In this document: piece by piece, positions 1-9,367 of the stretch
Position numbering within the stretch: position 1 is the first letter of the stretch
How the letters are laid out: each line of letters begins with the position of its first letter
NCBI RefSeq assembly: GCF_016860525.1
Contig: NZ_BNEA01000015.1
Span: 4,762,001-4,826,000 of the forward strand
DNA length: 64,000 bases
Direction of reading: 5' to 3'
DNA from: Streptomyces rubradiris
GTDB lineage: Bacteria > Actinomycetota > Actinomycetes > Streptomycetales > Streptomycetaceae
Notes under the pieces: generated by a model
The model's database searches: none
Told to the model about the DNA's origin: nothing
What the model saw: only the letters and a program-made list of their open reading frames with translations
Translations under genes and position numbers: made by a program

Positions 1-744
1 CGTGGTGGGGAGTCGGCCCGGTCTGCCCTTGACCAGGGTGACCAGCGGGGTGTCCGCGGCCTGGCCGCCGTCCGGCGCGGCCTGGTGCCGGATCACCAGC
101 TCCACCCCGGGCCGGCCGCCGGACCTGTCGCCGTACCGGCCGCGCAACTCGTCCAGCAGGTGGCCGAGCGAGGGGTACTTCCCCCGGTCCAGCACCTTCC
201 CGGTGCGGTCCACGGCCTCGATCCGCGGGGCGGACGACTCGCCGGTGGCCAGCGTGTCGCCCTGGCGCAGCCGGGGGTGGACGACGGAGGGCCGCCAGTC
301 GACCAGCGCCCGGTGCGAGGTGACGCCGCGTACGACGGTGAGGGTGCCGCGGTAGGACAGCGGCTTGGAGGCGCCGTCGTAGGACACCGTCGCGGTCACC
401 GCGAAGGGCACCGTGGCGCCGTCGGGGGTGCCCGGTGCGATCCGCACCTCGGCTATGTGCGCGTCCTGGCCGTAGGCCGTCAGCAGCGTTTTCGCCGCCT
501 CCGGATAGTTCGTGTAGGAGGCCGCGGTCGCCGCGTCCCCCTTCTCCCAGGCGGCGAAGAACGCGTTGGCCGTCTCCTTCACCTCCGGGCCGCTGGGCGG
601 CCCGGTCCGCGGGGGCGCCACGCCGGCCGCCGTGCCGCTGTCACCGCTCATCGCGGACGCGAAGGTGTAGAGCCCGTAGCCGGCGCCGCTCAGCAGCGTG
701 ACGCACACCCCGCCCACCACGGCCGCCTTGACCCCGTTGCGCAT
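1..744 (-). CDS. Penicillin-binding protein, N-terminal part (gene runs off the window)
   Basis: The 248 visible residues begin at an ATG at 744 and run off the left edge, so the catalytic end is not seen. A hydrophobic stretch at about residues 5-30 is a membrane anchor or uncleaved signal. After a short linker comes an NTF2-like region (about 50-140, containing AFFAAWEKGD) of the kind found before the transpeptidase domain in MecA-type penicillin-binding proteins, then the start of the dimerisation region (VELVIRH). The expected role is peptidoglycan cross-linking outside the membrane. The active-site Ser motifs would lie beyond the window. The call rests on N-terminal architecture only. 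Confidence 0.75.
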   Translation of the reverse strand, partial: MRNGVKAAVVGGVCVTLLSGAGYGLYTFASAMSGDSGTAAGVAPPRTGPPSGPEVKETANAFFAAWEKGDAATAASYTNYPEAAKTLLTAYGQDAHIAEVRIAPGTPDGATVPFAVTATVSYDGASKPLSYRGTLTVVRGVTSHRALVDWRPSVVHPRLRQGDTLATGESSAPRIEAVDRTGKVLDRGKYPSLGHLLDELRGRYGDRSGGRPGVELVIRHQAAPDGGQAADTPLVTLVKGRPGRLPTT

Positions 745-761
745 GACGCGGTCCCCCCTCC

Positions 762-786
762 CGTTCAGCCTGTTGAACACGTTCAA
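762..786. promoter_or_regulatory. Alternating GTTCA/TGAAC half-sites upstream of the penicillin-binding protein gene
   Basis: Three half-sites lie in alternating orientation 20-45 bp upstream of the penicillin-binding protein start: GTTCA near 762-767, TTGAAC at 773-778 and GTTCAA at 781-786. The last two form TTGAAC-AC-GTTCAA. This is a plausible operator for that gene. The regulator is unknown. Confidence 0.35.
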
Positions 787-853
787 TTCGACGTGCGGAG
801 GAACTGTAAGCGGTTGCGGTGCCCTTGGGGCGGGTGTTGTCGAACCGTGACGC

Positions 854-2611
854 CTAAACCCACGTATCCAGCCACATCCGCGACCGCCACGAGTCCATCG
901 GGATGGCCGTGCCCGTGTACAGGGGCCAGAAGTAGATGAAGTTCCAGGCGATCAGCAGGACCAGGACGCCCGCCGCCGTCGCGCCGATCACCCGGCGGGT
1001 GTCGGAGGAGCGCGGCGGGCCGATGACCGCGCCCGTCATCATCGCCACCGCCAGGCACAGGAACGGCAGGAAGACGACCGCGTAGAAGAGGAAGATCGTC
1101 CGCTCCTGGTACAGGAACCACGGCAAATAGCCGGCCGCGATCCCGCAGGCGATGGCGCCGGCCCGCCAGTCCCGGCGGAAGGCCCAGCGCCACAGCACAT
1201 AGGCGATCGCGAAGCAGGCCGCCCACCACAGCAGCGGCGTGCCGATCGCCAGCACCTCCCGGGCGCACTTCTCCCCGGCGTCCGCCGGGCAGCCGTCGGT
1301 GCCGGGCCCGGGGGACTCGTAGAAGTACGACACCGGGCGGCCCAGCACGATCCAGCTCCACGGGTTGGACTGGTACGTGTGCGGCTGGTCCAGCCCGACG
1401 TGGAACTTGTACACCTCGTGCTCGTAGTGCCACAGACTGCGCAGCCAGTCCGGCAGGAACGACCAGGTGCCGCCCCTGCCGTCGGTGGCCGCCCAGTCGC
1501 GGTAGTAGCCGCCCGTGCCGTCGGCGGGGGAGAGAATCCAGCCGGTCCAGGAGGCCACGTAGACCACCAGCGCCACCGGGATCGTCGCCACGAACGCGGC
1601 ACCGGTGTCGTACTTGAGGACCGCCAGGTACGGGTGACGGGCGCCGGCCACCTTGCGGGTGCCGACGTCCCACAGGACCGTCAGCACGCAGAACGCCGCC
1701 AGCACGTACAGGCCGTTCCACTTCGTGCCCACGGCCAGGCCCAGCAGCACGCCCGCCGTCCAGCGCCAGGGCCGCAGGCCGAACCGGAAGGCGTCGGCGA
1801 CGGACGCGTCCGGCCGGACCCGGCCGTCCGGCCCGGCCGGCAGCGCGGCGGCCAGCCGCTCCCGGGCCCGGTCCCGGTCGACCACCAGCGCGCCGAACGC
1901 CGCGACCACGAAGAACATCAGCACGCCGTCCAGCAGCGCCGTCCGGCTCATCACGAAGTGCAGCCCGTCCACCGCCATCAGCGCGCCCGCCAGACAGCCC
2001 AGGAACGTCGAGCGGAACATCCGGCGCCCGATCCGGCACAGCAGCAGCACGCTCAGCGTTCCGAGCAGCGCCGTCATGAACCGCCAGCCGAACGGGTCGA
2101 ACCCGAACAGCAGCTCCCCGAGCCCGATCACGTACTTGCCGACCGGCGGGTGCACCACGTACGACGGGTCGGTCGGCACCGCCAGGCCGCCGTGCTGCCG
2201 GAGCACCATGTCGTTGGCGTTCTTGCCGTACTGGTCCCAGCTGACCTCGAAACCGCGGTGGACGAGCGCCCAGGCGTCCTTGGCGTAGTACGTCTCGTCG
2301 AATATCACCGCCCGCGGACTGCCCAGGTTCCAGAACCGCGTCAGGCCCGCCACCAGCGTCACCAGCAGCGGCCCGCCCCAGCCCGACCAGCGCGTGAGCC
2401 GCTCGGCCAGGACCGGCGAGGCGCCCAGCACCCGCCACAGCCGGGGGCTCGGCTGCGCGTACGGCGGCACCAGCCGGTCGCGTACGTCACCGGCCGGCGC
2501 GTCCTTGCCCGGCGCGTAACCGAATCGGCGCAGCCGCCGCTGCCACGACGGCCGCCCATCGTGCGGTGCCTGGCCCTGCCGGAGGTCCATGGAGGACGCG
2601 GTACTGGTCAC
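854..2611 (-). CDS. pmt: Polyprenol-phosphate-mannose--protein mannosyltransferase (PMT, GT39)
   Basis: A 585-residue multi-membrane-span protein. It transfers mannose from polyprenyl-phosphate-mannose to Ser/Thr of exported proteins at the outer face of the membrane. The N-terminal half has the PMT-family Asp-Glu pair in the VIFDETYYAKDAW stretch (DE at 105-106), expected in the first external loop, and several hydrophobic spans follow to the C-terminus. Length agrees with actinobacterial Pmt (about 520-590). I chose GTG 2611; an ATG at 2590 is the alternative and would remove seven residues. Longer readings upstream overlap the divergent rsmI and look non-coding. It is divergent from rsmI, a conserved streptomycete arrangement. 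Confidence 0.92.
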   Translation of the reverse strand: MTSTASSMDLRQGQAPHDGRPSWQRRLRRFGYAPGKDAPAGDVRDRLVPPYAQPSPRLWRVLGASPVLAERLTRWSGWGGPLLVTLVAGLTRFWNLGSPRAVIFDETYYAKDAWALVHRGFEVSWDQYGKNANDMVLRQHGGLAVPTDPSYVVHPPVGKYVIGLGELLFGFDPFGWRFMTALLGTLSVLLLCRIGRRMFRSTFLGCLAGALMAVDGLHFVMSRTALLDGVLMFFVVAAFGALVVDRDRARERLAAALPAGPDGRVRPDASVADAFRFGLRPWRWTAGVLLGLAVGTKWNGLYVLAAFCVLTVLWDVGTRKVAGARHPYLAVLKYDTGAAFVATIPVALVVYVASWTGWILSPADGTGGYYRDWAATDGRGGTWSFLPDWLRSLWHYEHEVYKFHVGLDQPHTYQSNPWSWIVLGRPVSYFYESPGPGTDGCPADAGEKCAREVLAIGTPLLWWAACFAIAYVLWRWAFRRDWRAGAIACGIAAGYLPWFLYQERTIFLFYAVVFLPFLCLAVAMMTGAVIGPPRSSDTRRVIGATAAGVLVLLIAWNFIYFWPLYTGTAIPMDSWRSRMWLDTWV

Positions 2612-2716
2612 CGCGCCATCGTAGGGAACCGTCCTGTGCGAGTCCCGTGCATGTGCGGTACCGGTCGCCGGGCGCGCGTTTTCCCTCCCCGGCGCGGGCC
2701 CTGGGAGGATGGGGGC

Positions 2717-3565
2717 GTGACTGGAACCCTTGTCCTGGCAGGTACCCCCATCGGCGACATCGCGGACGCGCCGCCCCGGCTGGCCGAGGAGCTGGCCGCG
2801 GCCGACGTGGTCGCAGCCGAGGACACCCGGCGGCTGCGCCGGCTCACCCAGGCGCTGGGTGTCACCCCCAAGGGCCGGGTGGTCTCCTACTTCGAGGGCA
2901 ACGAGTCCGCCCGCACCCCCGAGCTGGTCGACGAGCTGCTCGGCGGGGCGCGCGTGCTGCTGGTGACCGACGCGGGCATGCCGTCCGTCTCCGACCCCGG
3001 CTACCGGCTGGTCGCCGCCGCCGTGGAGCGGGACGTCCGGGTCACCGCCGTGCCCGGCCCGTCCGCCGTGCTCACCGCGCTCGCCCTGTCCGGGCTGCCC
3101 GTGGACCGGTTCTGTTTCGAGGGCTTCCTGCCGCGCAAGGCCGGCGAGCGGCTGTCCCGGCTGCGCGAGGTGGTGGCCGAGCGGCGCACCCTCGTCTACT
3201 TCGAGGCCCCGCACCGGCTCGACGACACCCTCGCCGCGATGGCCGAGGTCTTCGGCGCGGACCGGCGGGCCGCCGTCTGCCGCGAGCTGACCAAGACGTA
3301 CGAGGAGGTGCGGCGCGGCCCGCTGGCCGAGCTGGCGCGGTGGGCCGCCGACGGCGTGCGCGGGGAGATCACCGTCGTGGTCGAGGGGGCGCCGGAGACC
3401 GGGCCGGAGGAACTGGACGCGGAGGAACTGGTGCGCCGGGTCCGGGTCCGGGAGGAGGCCGGGGAGCGGCGCAAGGAGGCGATCGCGGCGGTGGCGGTGG
3501 AGGCGGGCGTGCCCAAGCGGGTGGTCTTCGACGCCGTTGTGGCCGCCAAGCGGGCCGGTGAGTGA
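2717..3565 (+). CDS. rsmI: 16S rRNA (cytidine(1402)-2'-O)-methyltransferase RsmI
   Basis: A 282-residue tetrapyrrole-methylase-fold protein. It methylates the 2'-O of C1402 in 16S rRNA near the P site using SAM. Family signatures are in order: LVLAGTPIGD at the N-terminus (LVxTPIGN in most homologues), AEDTRRLRRL, the SAM-binding VTDAGMPSVSDPGYRLV, and VPGPSAVLTALALSGLP. GTG 2717 is chosen because it starts immediately before the first conserved strand. A hairpin in a Streptomyces repeat lies downstream (3647-3662). Length matches the family. Confidence 0.95.
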   Translation: MTGTLVLAGTPIGDIADAPPRLAEELAAADVVAAEDTRRLRRLTQALGVTPKGRVVSYFEGNESARTPELVDELLGGARVLLVTDAGMPSVSDPGYRLVAAAVERDVRVTAVPGPSAVLTALALSGLPVDRFCFEGFLPRKAGERLSRLREVVAERRTLVYFEAPHRLDDTLAAMAEVFGADRRAAVCRELTKTYEEVRRGPLAELARWAADGVRGEITVVVEGAPETGPEELDAEELVRRVRVREEAGERRKEAIAAVAVEAGVPKRVVFDAVVAAKRAGE

Positions 3566-3612
3566 GGGGGGTCTCGCCGGGTGGCGCCGTAGGGGGCCTG
3601 TGCGTAGCGGGC

Positions 3613-3664
3613 TGCTGGTCCGTCGTGGTTGATCGCGCAGTTCCCCGCGCCCCTTAGGGCGCCC
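3613..3664. repeat. Streptomyces interspersed repeat, copy 1, with terminator-like hairpin
   Basis: This contains the string gcagttccccgcgcccct, which I recognise as the core of a short interspersed repeat common in Streptomyces intergenic DNA. GCGCCC(3647-3652)-CTTA-GGGCGC(3657-3662) forms a tight stem just after rsmI and may terminate it. A related copy in the opposite orientation lies at 16133-16196. Confidence 0.65.
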
Positions 3665-3852
3665 CCCATACGTCGGCAAAAGGCCGGCCTCGATGGCAAA
3701 GCCAGTCGTCCCAATCGGCACGCTCGGGCAAGCCGTGGCCAAATCGGCGTTAACACTTGGCAGGTCGGATGCTTTCGCGCCCCGGGAGGCGTCCACTGGG
3801 CGGTGGGACGCACCCGTCCAACAGGGACGCACCCGGGCAAGAAGGAGCTGGC

Positions 3853-4299
3853 ATGAGTGACATAGCAGGGCAGACCGGTCTCCGCGGTTCGGCCACCGAC
3901 GCCGGTTCGGCCACCGACGTCGTTCACGAGTCGTACGCCTTCGCCTGCATGCGCTGCGGGCACGGCTGGGAGCAGTCGTACGCGGTCGAGCACCGCACGA
4001 ACGCCGAGGGGGAGCAGGTCGTGCGGTACCTGGCCGACGGCCGGGTGGTGCCGTCGCCGCTGAGCCGGCCGGTCTGCCAGTACTGCGACGGCCACCTCGT
4101 ACGGATCATGCGCGCGGGCCAGGTGGCCTCCGTGCGCGCGGCGGCCGACGGGCGGCCCCACCGGGTGCCCGCGGCGGGCCCGGTCGAGGTGCCGCGGGTG
4201 CCGGCGGCGGGCCCGGTCGAGGTGCCGGGGCGGGCCGGGCGGCCGCACCACTGGCACCTGTCCGGCCTGCTGCACCCGTTCCACCGCAAGGCGGGCTGA
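3853..4299 (+). CDS. Conserved hypothetical protein with two CxxC pairs
   Basis: A 148-residue protein of unknown function. Two cysteine pairs (CMRC near residue 33 and CQYC near 77) suggest a small zinc-ribbon fold. The N-terminus has a short tandem duplication (GSATDAGSATD), and residues about 107-130 contain an 11-residue tandem repeat starting VPAAGPVEVP, encoded by a 33-bp DNA repeat. ATG 3853 has AAGGAG about seven bases upstream. It lies between rsmI and tatD in the same direction. Confidence 0.75.
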   Translation: MSDIAGQTGLRGSATDAGSATDVVHESYAFACMRCGHGWEQSYAVEHRTNAEGEQVVRYLADGRVVPSPLSRPVCQYCDGHLVRIMRAGQVASVRAAADGRPHRVPAAGPVEVPRVPAAGPVEVPGRAGRPHHWHLSGLLHPFHRKAG

Positions 4300-4346
4300 G
4301 CGGAGCACCGGACGGCCGGGGCATGCCCCTTTCGTAGGATCGGGGC

Positions 4347-5246
4347 ATGCCTTCGAACGCCGGCCACAGCTCCAAGGGCGACGACAAGAACGCCGCGCCG
4401 CCGCTTCCGGTACCGCTGCGGGTGCCCGTCGCCGACTCCCACACCCACCTCGACATGCAGTCCGGCACGGTCGAGGAGGGCCTGGCGAAGGCCGCCTCGG
4501 TGGGCGTCACGACGGTCGTCCAGGTCGGCTGCGACATCAAGGGCTCGCGGTGGGCCGCCGAGACCGCCGCCGCGCACGACAGCGTCCACGCGGCCGTCGC
4601 CCTGCACCCCAACGAGGCCCCGCGCATCGTCCACGGCGACCCCGATGGCTGGTCCAGGCAAGGAGCCCGCGCGGCGGGCGGGGACGCGGCGCTGGACGAG
4701 GCCCTCGCCGAGATCGACCGGCTGGCCGCGCTGCCGCACGTCAAGGGCGTCGGCGAGACGGGCCTGGACTACTTCCGCACCGGCCCCGAGGGCAAGGCCG
4801 CCCAGGAACGGTCCTTCCGCGCCCACATCGAGATCGCCAAGCGGCACGGCAAGGCGCTCGTCATCCACGACCGCGACGCCCACGCCGACGTGCTGCGGAT
4901 TCTCAAGGAGGAGGGCGCCCCCGAGCGCACCGTCTTCCACTGCTACTCCGGCGACGCCGAGATGGCCGGGATCTGCGCCCGCGAGGGCTACTTCATGTCC
5001 TTCGCCGGCAACGTCACCTTCAAGAACGCCCAGAACCTGCGCGACGCCCTCGCCGTCGCCCCGCTGGAGCTGGTCCTGGTGGAGACCGACGCGCCGTTCC
5101 TCACCCCGGCGCCGTACCGCGGACGGCCGAACGCGCCGTATCTCGTTCCGGTCACGGTCCGCGCGATGGCCGCCGTGCGCGGCATCGACGAGGACACGCT
5201 GGCGACGGCCCTGGCCGCGAACACCGCCCGCGCCTTCGACTACTGA
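4347..5246 (+). CDS. tatD: TatD family metal-dependent hydrolase
   Basis: A 299-residue TIM-barrel hydrolase of the TatD family, metal-dependent 3'-5' DNA/RNA exonucleases linked to DNA repair and nucleic acid turnover. Metal ligands and family motifs are in order: DSHTHLD, GETGLDY, HDRDAH, FHCYSGD and the C-terminal VETDAPFLTP. A short insert near residues 105-115 (ARAAGGDAALD) lies between the first two motifs. It is followed by rpfB in the same direction. Confidence 0.93.
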   Translation: MPSNAGHSSKGDDKNAAPPLPVPLRVPVADSHTHLDMQSGTVEEGLAKAASVGVTTVVQVGCDIKGSRWAAETAAAHDSVHAAVALHPNEAPRIVHGDPDGWSRQGARAAGGDAALDEALAEIDRLAALPHVKGVGETGLDYFRTGPEGKAAQERSFRAHIEIAKRHGKALVIHDRDAHADVLRILKEEGAPERTVFHCYSGDAEMAGICAREGYFMSFAGNVTFKNAQNLRDALAVAPLELVLVETDAPFLTPAPYRGRPNAPYLVPVTVRAMAAVRGIDEDTLATALAANTARAFDY

Positions 5247-5379
5247 CGGTCACCGGCCGCCGCCGGTCGCCCACCCGCGGCGACCGTACGTAGTCGTGCC
5301 GCTTTGGAGAGTGACCGCCGCTCCGCTAGGTTCTGGGGGCCCGATCCGGACCCCTCTGGCCCTCTGGAGCGTGTCGGCC

Positions 5380-6765
5380 GTGAGCAAGTCGCAGTACGAG
5401 ACGTATGAGGCGTACGGCCCCGGCGCCGCACCGCCCGACGAAAGCGGCGGCGCGCCGCCGGGCCGGTACGACGCGAACCCGGTGGCGCACGCGCGGGCGG
5501 GCGAGCCGGTGCTGCCGCGGCAGGGCGCGGGCGGGCCGCCGGGGGAGGAGGCGCGCGAGCACGGCTCCGTGGACCTCCTGGTGGTCCGCCCGGGCCTCCG
5601 GGCGGACGGCGACGGCGAGGAGCCGGACGGGCGGGCCGCGCGCCGGCGCAGGGTCCGCGGTGGGGAGCGCCCGGAATCCGCCGTGCGCCGCCTGCTGCCA
5701 CAGGCGCTCGTCGTGGCCTTCCTCGCCGGCGGCACCACCGCCTTCGTCGCCAAGGACAAGGCGATCGAGCTGAGCGTCGACGGCGACCGGCGCACCCTGC
5801 ACACCTTCGCCGACGACGTGGGCGAGCTGCTCGCCGAGGAGGGCGTACGGGTGGGGGCGCACGACATGGTCGCGCCCGCCCCCGGCACCGAACTCACCAG
5901 CGGCGACGAGGTCGCGGTGCGCTACGGCCGCCCCGTACGGCTCACCCTGGACGGCCACCGGCAGCAGGTGTGGACGACGGCGCACACCGTGGCCGGCGCA
6001 CTGGACCAGCTGGGGGTGCGCGCCGAGGGCGCCTATCTGTCGGCCTCCCGCTCCCGGCGCATCTCACGCGCCGGGCTCGCGCTCGACGTGCGCACCGAGC
6101 GGGCCGTCACCGTCATGGCGGACGGCCGGACCCGGACCGTCCGCACCAACGCGGCCACCGTCCGCGAGGTGGTCGAGGAGGCAGGGATCACCCTGCGCGG
6201 CCAGGACACCCTCTCCGTCCCGGGGGACAGCTTCCCGCGCGACGGACAGACCGTGACCGTGCTGCGGGTGACCGGCCGGCGGGAGGTCCACGAGGAGCCG
6301 ATCCCGTTCCCGGCCGTACGGATCGCCGATGCCGCGCTCTTCCAGGGCACCGAGGTCGTCACCCAGCCCGGCCGGCCCGGGCTGCGCCGCACCGTCTACT
6401 ACGTGCGCACCGTCAACGGGGTCCGGCAGCGCCCGCGCCCGGAGAGCACCGAGCTGGTGCGCGCGCCACGCACCCAGGTGGTGAAGGTCGGCACCCGGCC
6501 CCGGCCCGCCTCCGTGCACGACGCCGACCACCTGAACTGGCACGCCCTCGCCGTCTGCGAGTCCGGCGCCCGCCCGGACGCCGTCGACCCCTCGGGCACC
6601 TACGGCGGCCTCTACCAGTTCGACGCCCGCACCTGGCACGCCCTCGGCGGCAAGGGCCGCCCCCAGGACGCCTCCCCGGCGGAACAGACGTACCGCGCGA
6701 AGAAGCTGTACGTACAGCGGGGGCCGAGCCCGTGGCCGCACTGCGGCGCGAGGCTGCGGGGGTAG
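5380..6765 (+). CDS. rpfB: Resuscitation-promoting factor, RpfB type
   Basis: A 461-residue muralytic protein that cleaves peptidoglycan and promotes spore germination or resuscitation. In order: a disordered cytoplasmic N-terminus (about 1-105), one membrane anchor (LLPQALVVAFLAGGTTAF), three DUF348 repeats (about 125-290), a G5 domain (about 295-365) and a C-terminal lysozyme-like Rpf domain (about 380-461). The Rpf domain has CESGARPDAV (catalytic Glu) and TYGGLYQF. This DUF348x3-G5-Rpf order defines RpfB. GTG 5380 is preferred because GGAG at 5366-5369 is ten bases upstream; GTG 5371 is only one base from it. It lies next to rsmA and ispE as in other actinobacteria. Confidence 0.92.
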   Translation: MSKSQYETYEAYGPGAAPPDESGGAPPGRYDANPVAHARAGEPVLPRQGAGGPPGEEAREHGSVDLLVVRPGLRADGDGEEPDGRAARRRRVRGGERPESAVRRLLPQALVVAFLAGGTTAFVAKDKAIELSVDGDRRTLHTFADDVGELLAEEGVRVGAHDMVAPAPGTELTSGDEVAVRYGRPVRLTLDGHRQQVWTTAHTVAGALDQLGVRAEGAYLSASRSRRISRAGLALDVRTERAVTVMADGRTRTVRTNAATVREVVEEAGITLRGQDTLSVPGDSFPRDGQTVTVLRVTGRREVHEEPIPFPAVRIADAALFQGTEVVTQPGRPGLRRTVYYVRTVNGVRQRPRPESTELVRAPRTQVVKVGTRPRPASVHDADHLNWHALAVCESGARPDAVDPSGTYGGLYQFDARTWHALGGKGRPQDASPAEQTYRAKKLYVQRGPSPWPHCGARLRG

Positions 6766-6831
6766 TCCCCCGGCCCGCCGCTCGCGCCTCCCGCGGCACC
6801 CCGGCCCCCCGCACCCCCGTACCCTTGTCCC

Positions 6832-7701
6832 GTGACCAGCCCCACCCCCGACGCCCTCCTCGGCCCCGCCGACATCCGTGAGCTCGCGGCAGCGCTCGGC
6901 GTCCGCCCCACCAAGCAGCGCGGCCAGAACTTCGTGATCGACGCCAACACCGTCCGCCGGATCGTGCGCACCGCCGAGGTCCGCCCCGACGACGTGGTGG
7001 TGGAGGTCGGCCCCGGGCTCGGCTCGCTCACCCTCGCGCTGCTGGAGGTCGCCGACCGGGTCACCGCCGTCGAGATCGACGACGTGCTCGCCGCCGCCCT
7101 CCCCGCGACCATCGCCGCGCGCATGCCCGAGCGTGTCGACCGCTTCGCGCTGGTCCACTCCGACGCGATGCACGTCACCGAGCTGCCCGGCCCCGCGCCG
7201 ACGGCCCTGGTGGCGAACCTGCCGTACAACGTGGCCGTACCGGTGCTGCTGCACATGCTCGACACCTTCCCGAGCATCGAGCGGACGCTGGTGATGGTGC
7301 AGTCCGAGGTCGCCGACCGGCTCGCCGCCGCGCCCGGGAACAAGGTGTACGGCGTGCCGTCCGTGAAGGCCAACTGGTACGCCGAGGTCAAGCGGGCCGG
7401 GGCCATCGGCCGGAACGTGTTCTGGCCGGCGCCGAACGTCGACAGCGGACTGGTGTCCCTGGTCCGGCGGACCGAGCCGATCAAGACGTCCGCCACCAAG
7501 CGGGAGGTCTTCGCGGTGGTCGACGCGGCGTTCGCGCAGCGCCGCAAGACCCTGCGGGCCGCGCTCGCCGGCTGGGCCGGCTCCGCGGCGGCGGCCGAGG
7601 CGGCCCTGGTCGCGGCCGGGGTGTCGCCACAGGCGCGCGGGGAGTCGCTGACGGTCGAGGAATTCGCGCGGATCGCGGAACACAAGGAGAGCGGCGAGTG
7701 A
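6832..7701 (+). CDS. rsmA: 16S rRNA (adenine(1518)-N6/adenine(1519)-N6)-dimethyltransferase RsmA (KsgA)
   Basis: A 289-residue SAM-dependent methyltransferase that dimethylates A1518 and A1519 in the 3' end of 16S rRNA. Visible motifs: QRGQNFVID, the SAM-binding [10 protein letters not shown], the acidic VEIDDVLA, and the catalytic NLPYNV near residue 130. The C-terminal helical part ([17 protein letters not shown]) is typical. It starts at GTG 6832. The last four bases (GTGA, 7698-7701) overlap the start of ispE, so translation is probably coupled. Confidence 0.97.
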   Translation: MTSPTPDALLGPADIRELAAALGVRPTKQRGQNFVIDANTVRRIVRTAEVRPDDVVVEVGPGLGSLTLALLEVADRVTAVEIDDVLAAALPATIAARMPERVDRFALVHSDAMHVTELPGPAPTALVANLPYNVAVPVLLHMLDTFPSIERTLVMVQSEVADRLAAAPGNKVYGVPSVKANWYAEVKRAGAIGRNVFWPAPNVDSGLVSLVRRTEPIKTSATKREVFAVVDAAFAQRRKTLRAALAGWAGSAAAAEAALVAAGVSPQARGESLTVEEFARIAEHKESGE

Positions 7702-8591
7702 GCGTCACGGTACGCGTCCCGGCCAAGGTCAACGTCCAGCTCGCGGTGGGCGCCGCCCGCCTCGACGGGTTCCACGACCTGGCCAACGTCTTCCTCGCGG
7801 TCGGCCTGTACGACGAGGTCACGGTGACCCCGGCCGAGGAACTGCGGATCACCTGTGACGGCCCGGACGCCGGCCAGGTCCCCCTGGACCGCACCAACCT
7901 CGCCGCGCGCGCGGCGATCGCCCTCGCCGGGCGCCGGGGCATCGAGCCGAACGTGCACCTCCACATCGCCAAGGACATCCCGGTCGCCGGCGGCATGGCG
8001 GGCGGCAGCGCGGACGGCGCGGGCGCGCTGCTCGCCTGCGACGCGCTGTGGGGCACGGGCGCCTCGCGCGAGGAACTGCTGGAGATCTGCGCCGAGCTGG
8101 GCAGCGATGTGCCGTTCAGCCTGGTCGGCGGGGCGGCGCTCGGCGTCGGGCGCGGTGAGCGGCTGACCGCCCTGGAGGTCGGCGGCACCTTCCACTGGGT
8201 GTTCGCGATGGCCGGGCGCGGGCTGTCCACGCCGGCGGTGTTCCGCGAGTTCGACCGGCTGGCCGAGGGCCGCGAGATCCCGGAGCCGGTGGCCTCGGCG
8301 GACCTGCTGGCGGCGCTGGCGAAGGGCGACGCGGACGCGCTGGCCGCGACCGTCTCCAACGATCTCCAGCCGGCGGCGCTGTCCCTCTTCCCGGAGCTGG
8401 CGGACACGCTGGCGGCGGGGCGCGGCGCGGGGGCACTGGCCGCGCTGGTCTCCGGGTCCGGTCCCACGACGGCGTTCCTCGCCCGGGACGCCGAGGCGGC
8501 GGAGAAGGTGGCCGAGGCCCTGCGGGTGTCGGGGACGTGCGGGGCGGTACGGGTGGCGGCGGGGCCGGTGGCGGGGGCTACGGTTCTCTGA
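7698..8591 (+). CDS. ispE: 4-diphosphocytidyl-2-C-methyl-D-erythritol kinase IspE
   Basis: A 297-residue GHMP kinase. It phosphorylates the 2-hydroxyl of CDP-methylerythritol in the MEP isoprenoid pathway. GHMP motifs are present: the substrate-binding [11 protein letters not shown] at the N-terminus, the ATP-binding [17 protein letters not shown] near residues 95-112, and the C-terminal [10 protein letters not shown]. It is translationally coupled to rsmA by a four-base overlap. Its stop codon sits inside a small hairpin shared with the converging Uma2 gene. Confidence 0.96.
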   Translation: MSVTVRVPAKVNVQLAVGAARLDGFHDLANVFLAVGLYDEVTVTPAEELRITCDGPDAGQVPLDRTNLAARAAIALAGRRGIEPNVHLHIAKDIPVAGGMAGGSADGAGALLACDALWGTGASREELLEICAELGSDVPFSLVGGAALGVGRGERLTALEVGGTFHWVFAMAGRGLSTPAVFREFDRLAEGREIPEPVASADLLAALAKGDADALAATVSNDLQPAALSLFPELADTLAAGRGAGALAALVSGSGPTTAFLARDAEAAEKVAEALRVSGTCGAVRVAAGPVAGATVL

Positions 8592-8600
8592 GGCTCAGAG
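8586..8600. terminator. Small hairpin spanning two converging stop codons
   Basis: CTCTGA(8586-8591)-GGC-TCAGAG(8595-8600) is a perfect six-base-pair stem. The left arm contains the ispE stop and the right arm the stop of the opposing Uma2 gene. It may act as a weak two-way terminator. No T-run follows. Confidence 0.35.
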
Positions 8601-9185
8601 GTTGTCGATGGCGGTGAGGTCGATGTCGATGGGGTAGGGCTTGTCGACCTTGACGCGGTCCCGGTAGGTGCCGATCGACCGGTACGTGCCCGTGGCCTCC
8701 GACAGCTCGAAGATCTCGACGGCGGGATACTGATCCGGCTCGGTCATCTCGACCAGCCAGTAGTACGTGATGCCTGCTGCGGCGTACTTGTGCGTTTTCG
8801 TGAGCCGGTCGCGGGCCTCGGACTCAGGGGAGATGACCTCGACGGCGAGTACGACGTCCTTACCCTCGAAGTACGTCTGCCTCAACCCTTTCCTGGCTGC
8901 GGCCTTGATCACGGAGATGTCCGGCTCGGGCCCGTTACGACGATCCAGTACCACCGTCATCTCGCGTGCCACCTTCAGGTGGGACGGTACGGTGCTGCGC
9001 AGTCCGGCCACCAACAAGTCGATCGTGGCGAAGTGGAAGTAACGCTGCGGGCTCACGAGGACCAGGCTCCCGTCGATCAGCTCGGTGTGCGGCGGGAGAT
9101 CCGGCAGGGTGAGCAGGTCGTCGATGGTGTAGCCGTCCAGCGGGGGCATTCGCCACCCCGACTGCTCAGCAGGCTGGGCTGTCAT
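8595..9185 (-). CDS. Uma2 family protein (PD-(D/E)XK-like putative endonuclease)
   Basis: A 196-residue member of the Uma2/DUF820 family, abundant in Streptomyces and cyanobacteria and built on a restriction-endonuclease-like fold. The expected active-site pattern is visible: ELIDGSLVL near the N-terminus, GPEPDISVIK (Asp), and VVLAVEVISPES (Glu-x-x-Ser) near residue 120. ATG 9185 is chosen because GGAGG lies five bases upstream. No methylase or partner is adjacent. The biological role of the family is unclear; nuclease activity is inferred from the fold. Confidence 0.85.
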   Translation of the reverse strand: MTAQPAEQSGWRMPPLDGYTIDDLLTLPDLPPHTELIDGSLVLVSPQRYFHFATIDLLVAGLRSTVPSHLKVAREMTVVLDRRNGPEPDISVIKAAARKGLRQTYFEGKDVVLAVEVISPESEARDRLTKTHKYAAAGITYYWLVEMTEPDQYPAVEIFELSEATGTYRSIGTYRDRVKVDKPYPIDIDLTAIDNL

Positions 9186-9367
9186 GGTTCCTCCCATGGA
9201 CAAGATCCTGGTGCCTGCCCTCCACCGTAGCGGTCCAATCCCGATCACGTCATCACAAAGAGTGACAACCCCCTCGCGCCCCGCCCCTCACCCCCGAAGC
9301 CCTACGCTAGAAGGCTGACCCACACGGTGGAGCCGCATGTCGATACCGCCCCGCGCACAGGAGTGAA

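Noticed and set aside
854..3832. A 992-codon reading of the mannosyltransferase extended upstream
   Set aside because: The extension runs opposite rsmI, which has clear motifs. The conserved PMT sequence begins after 2611.
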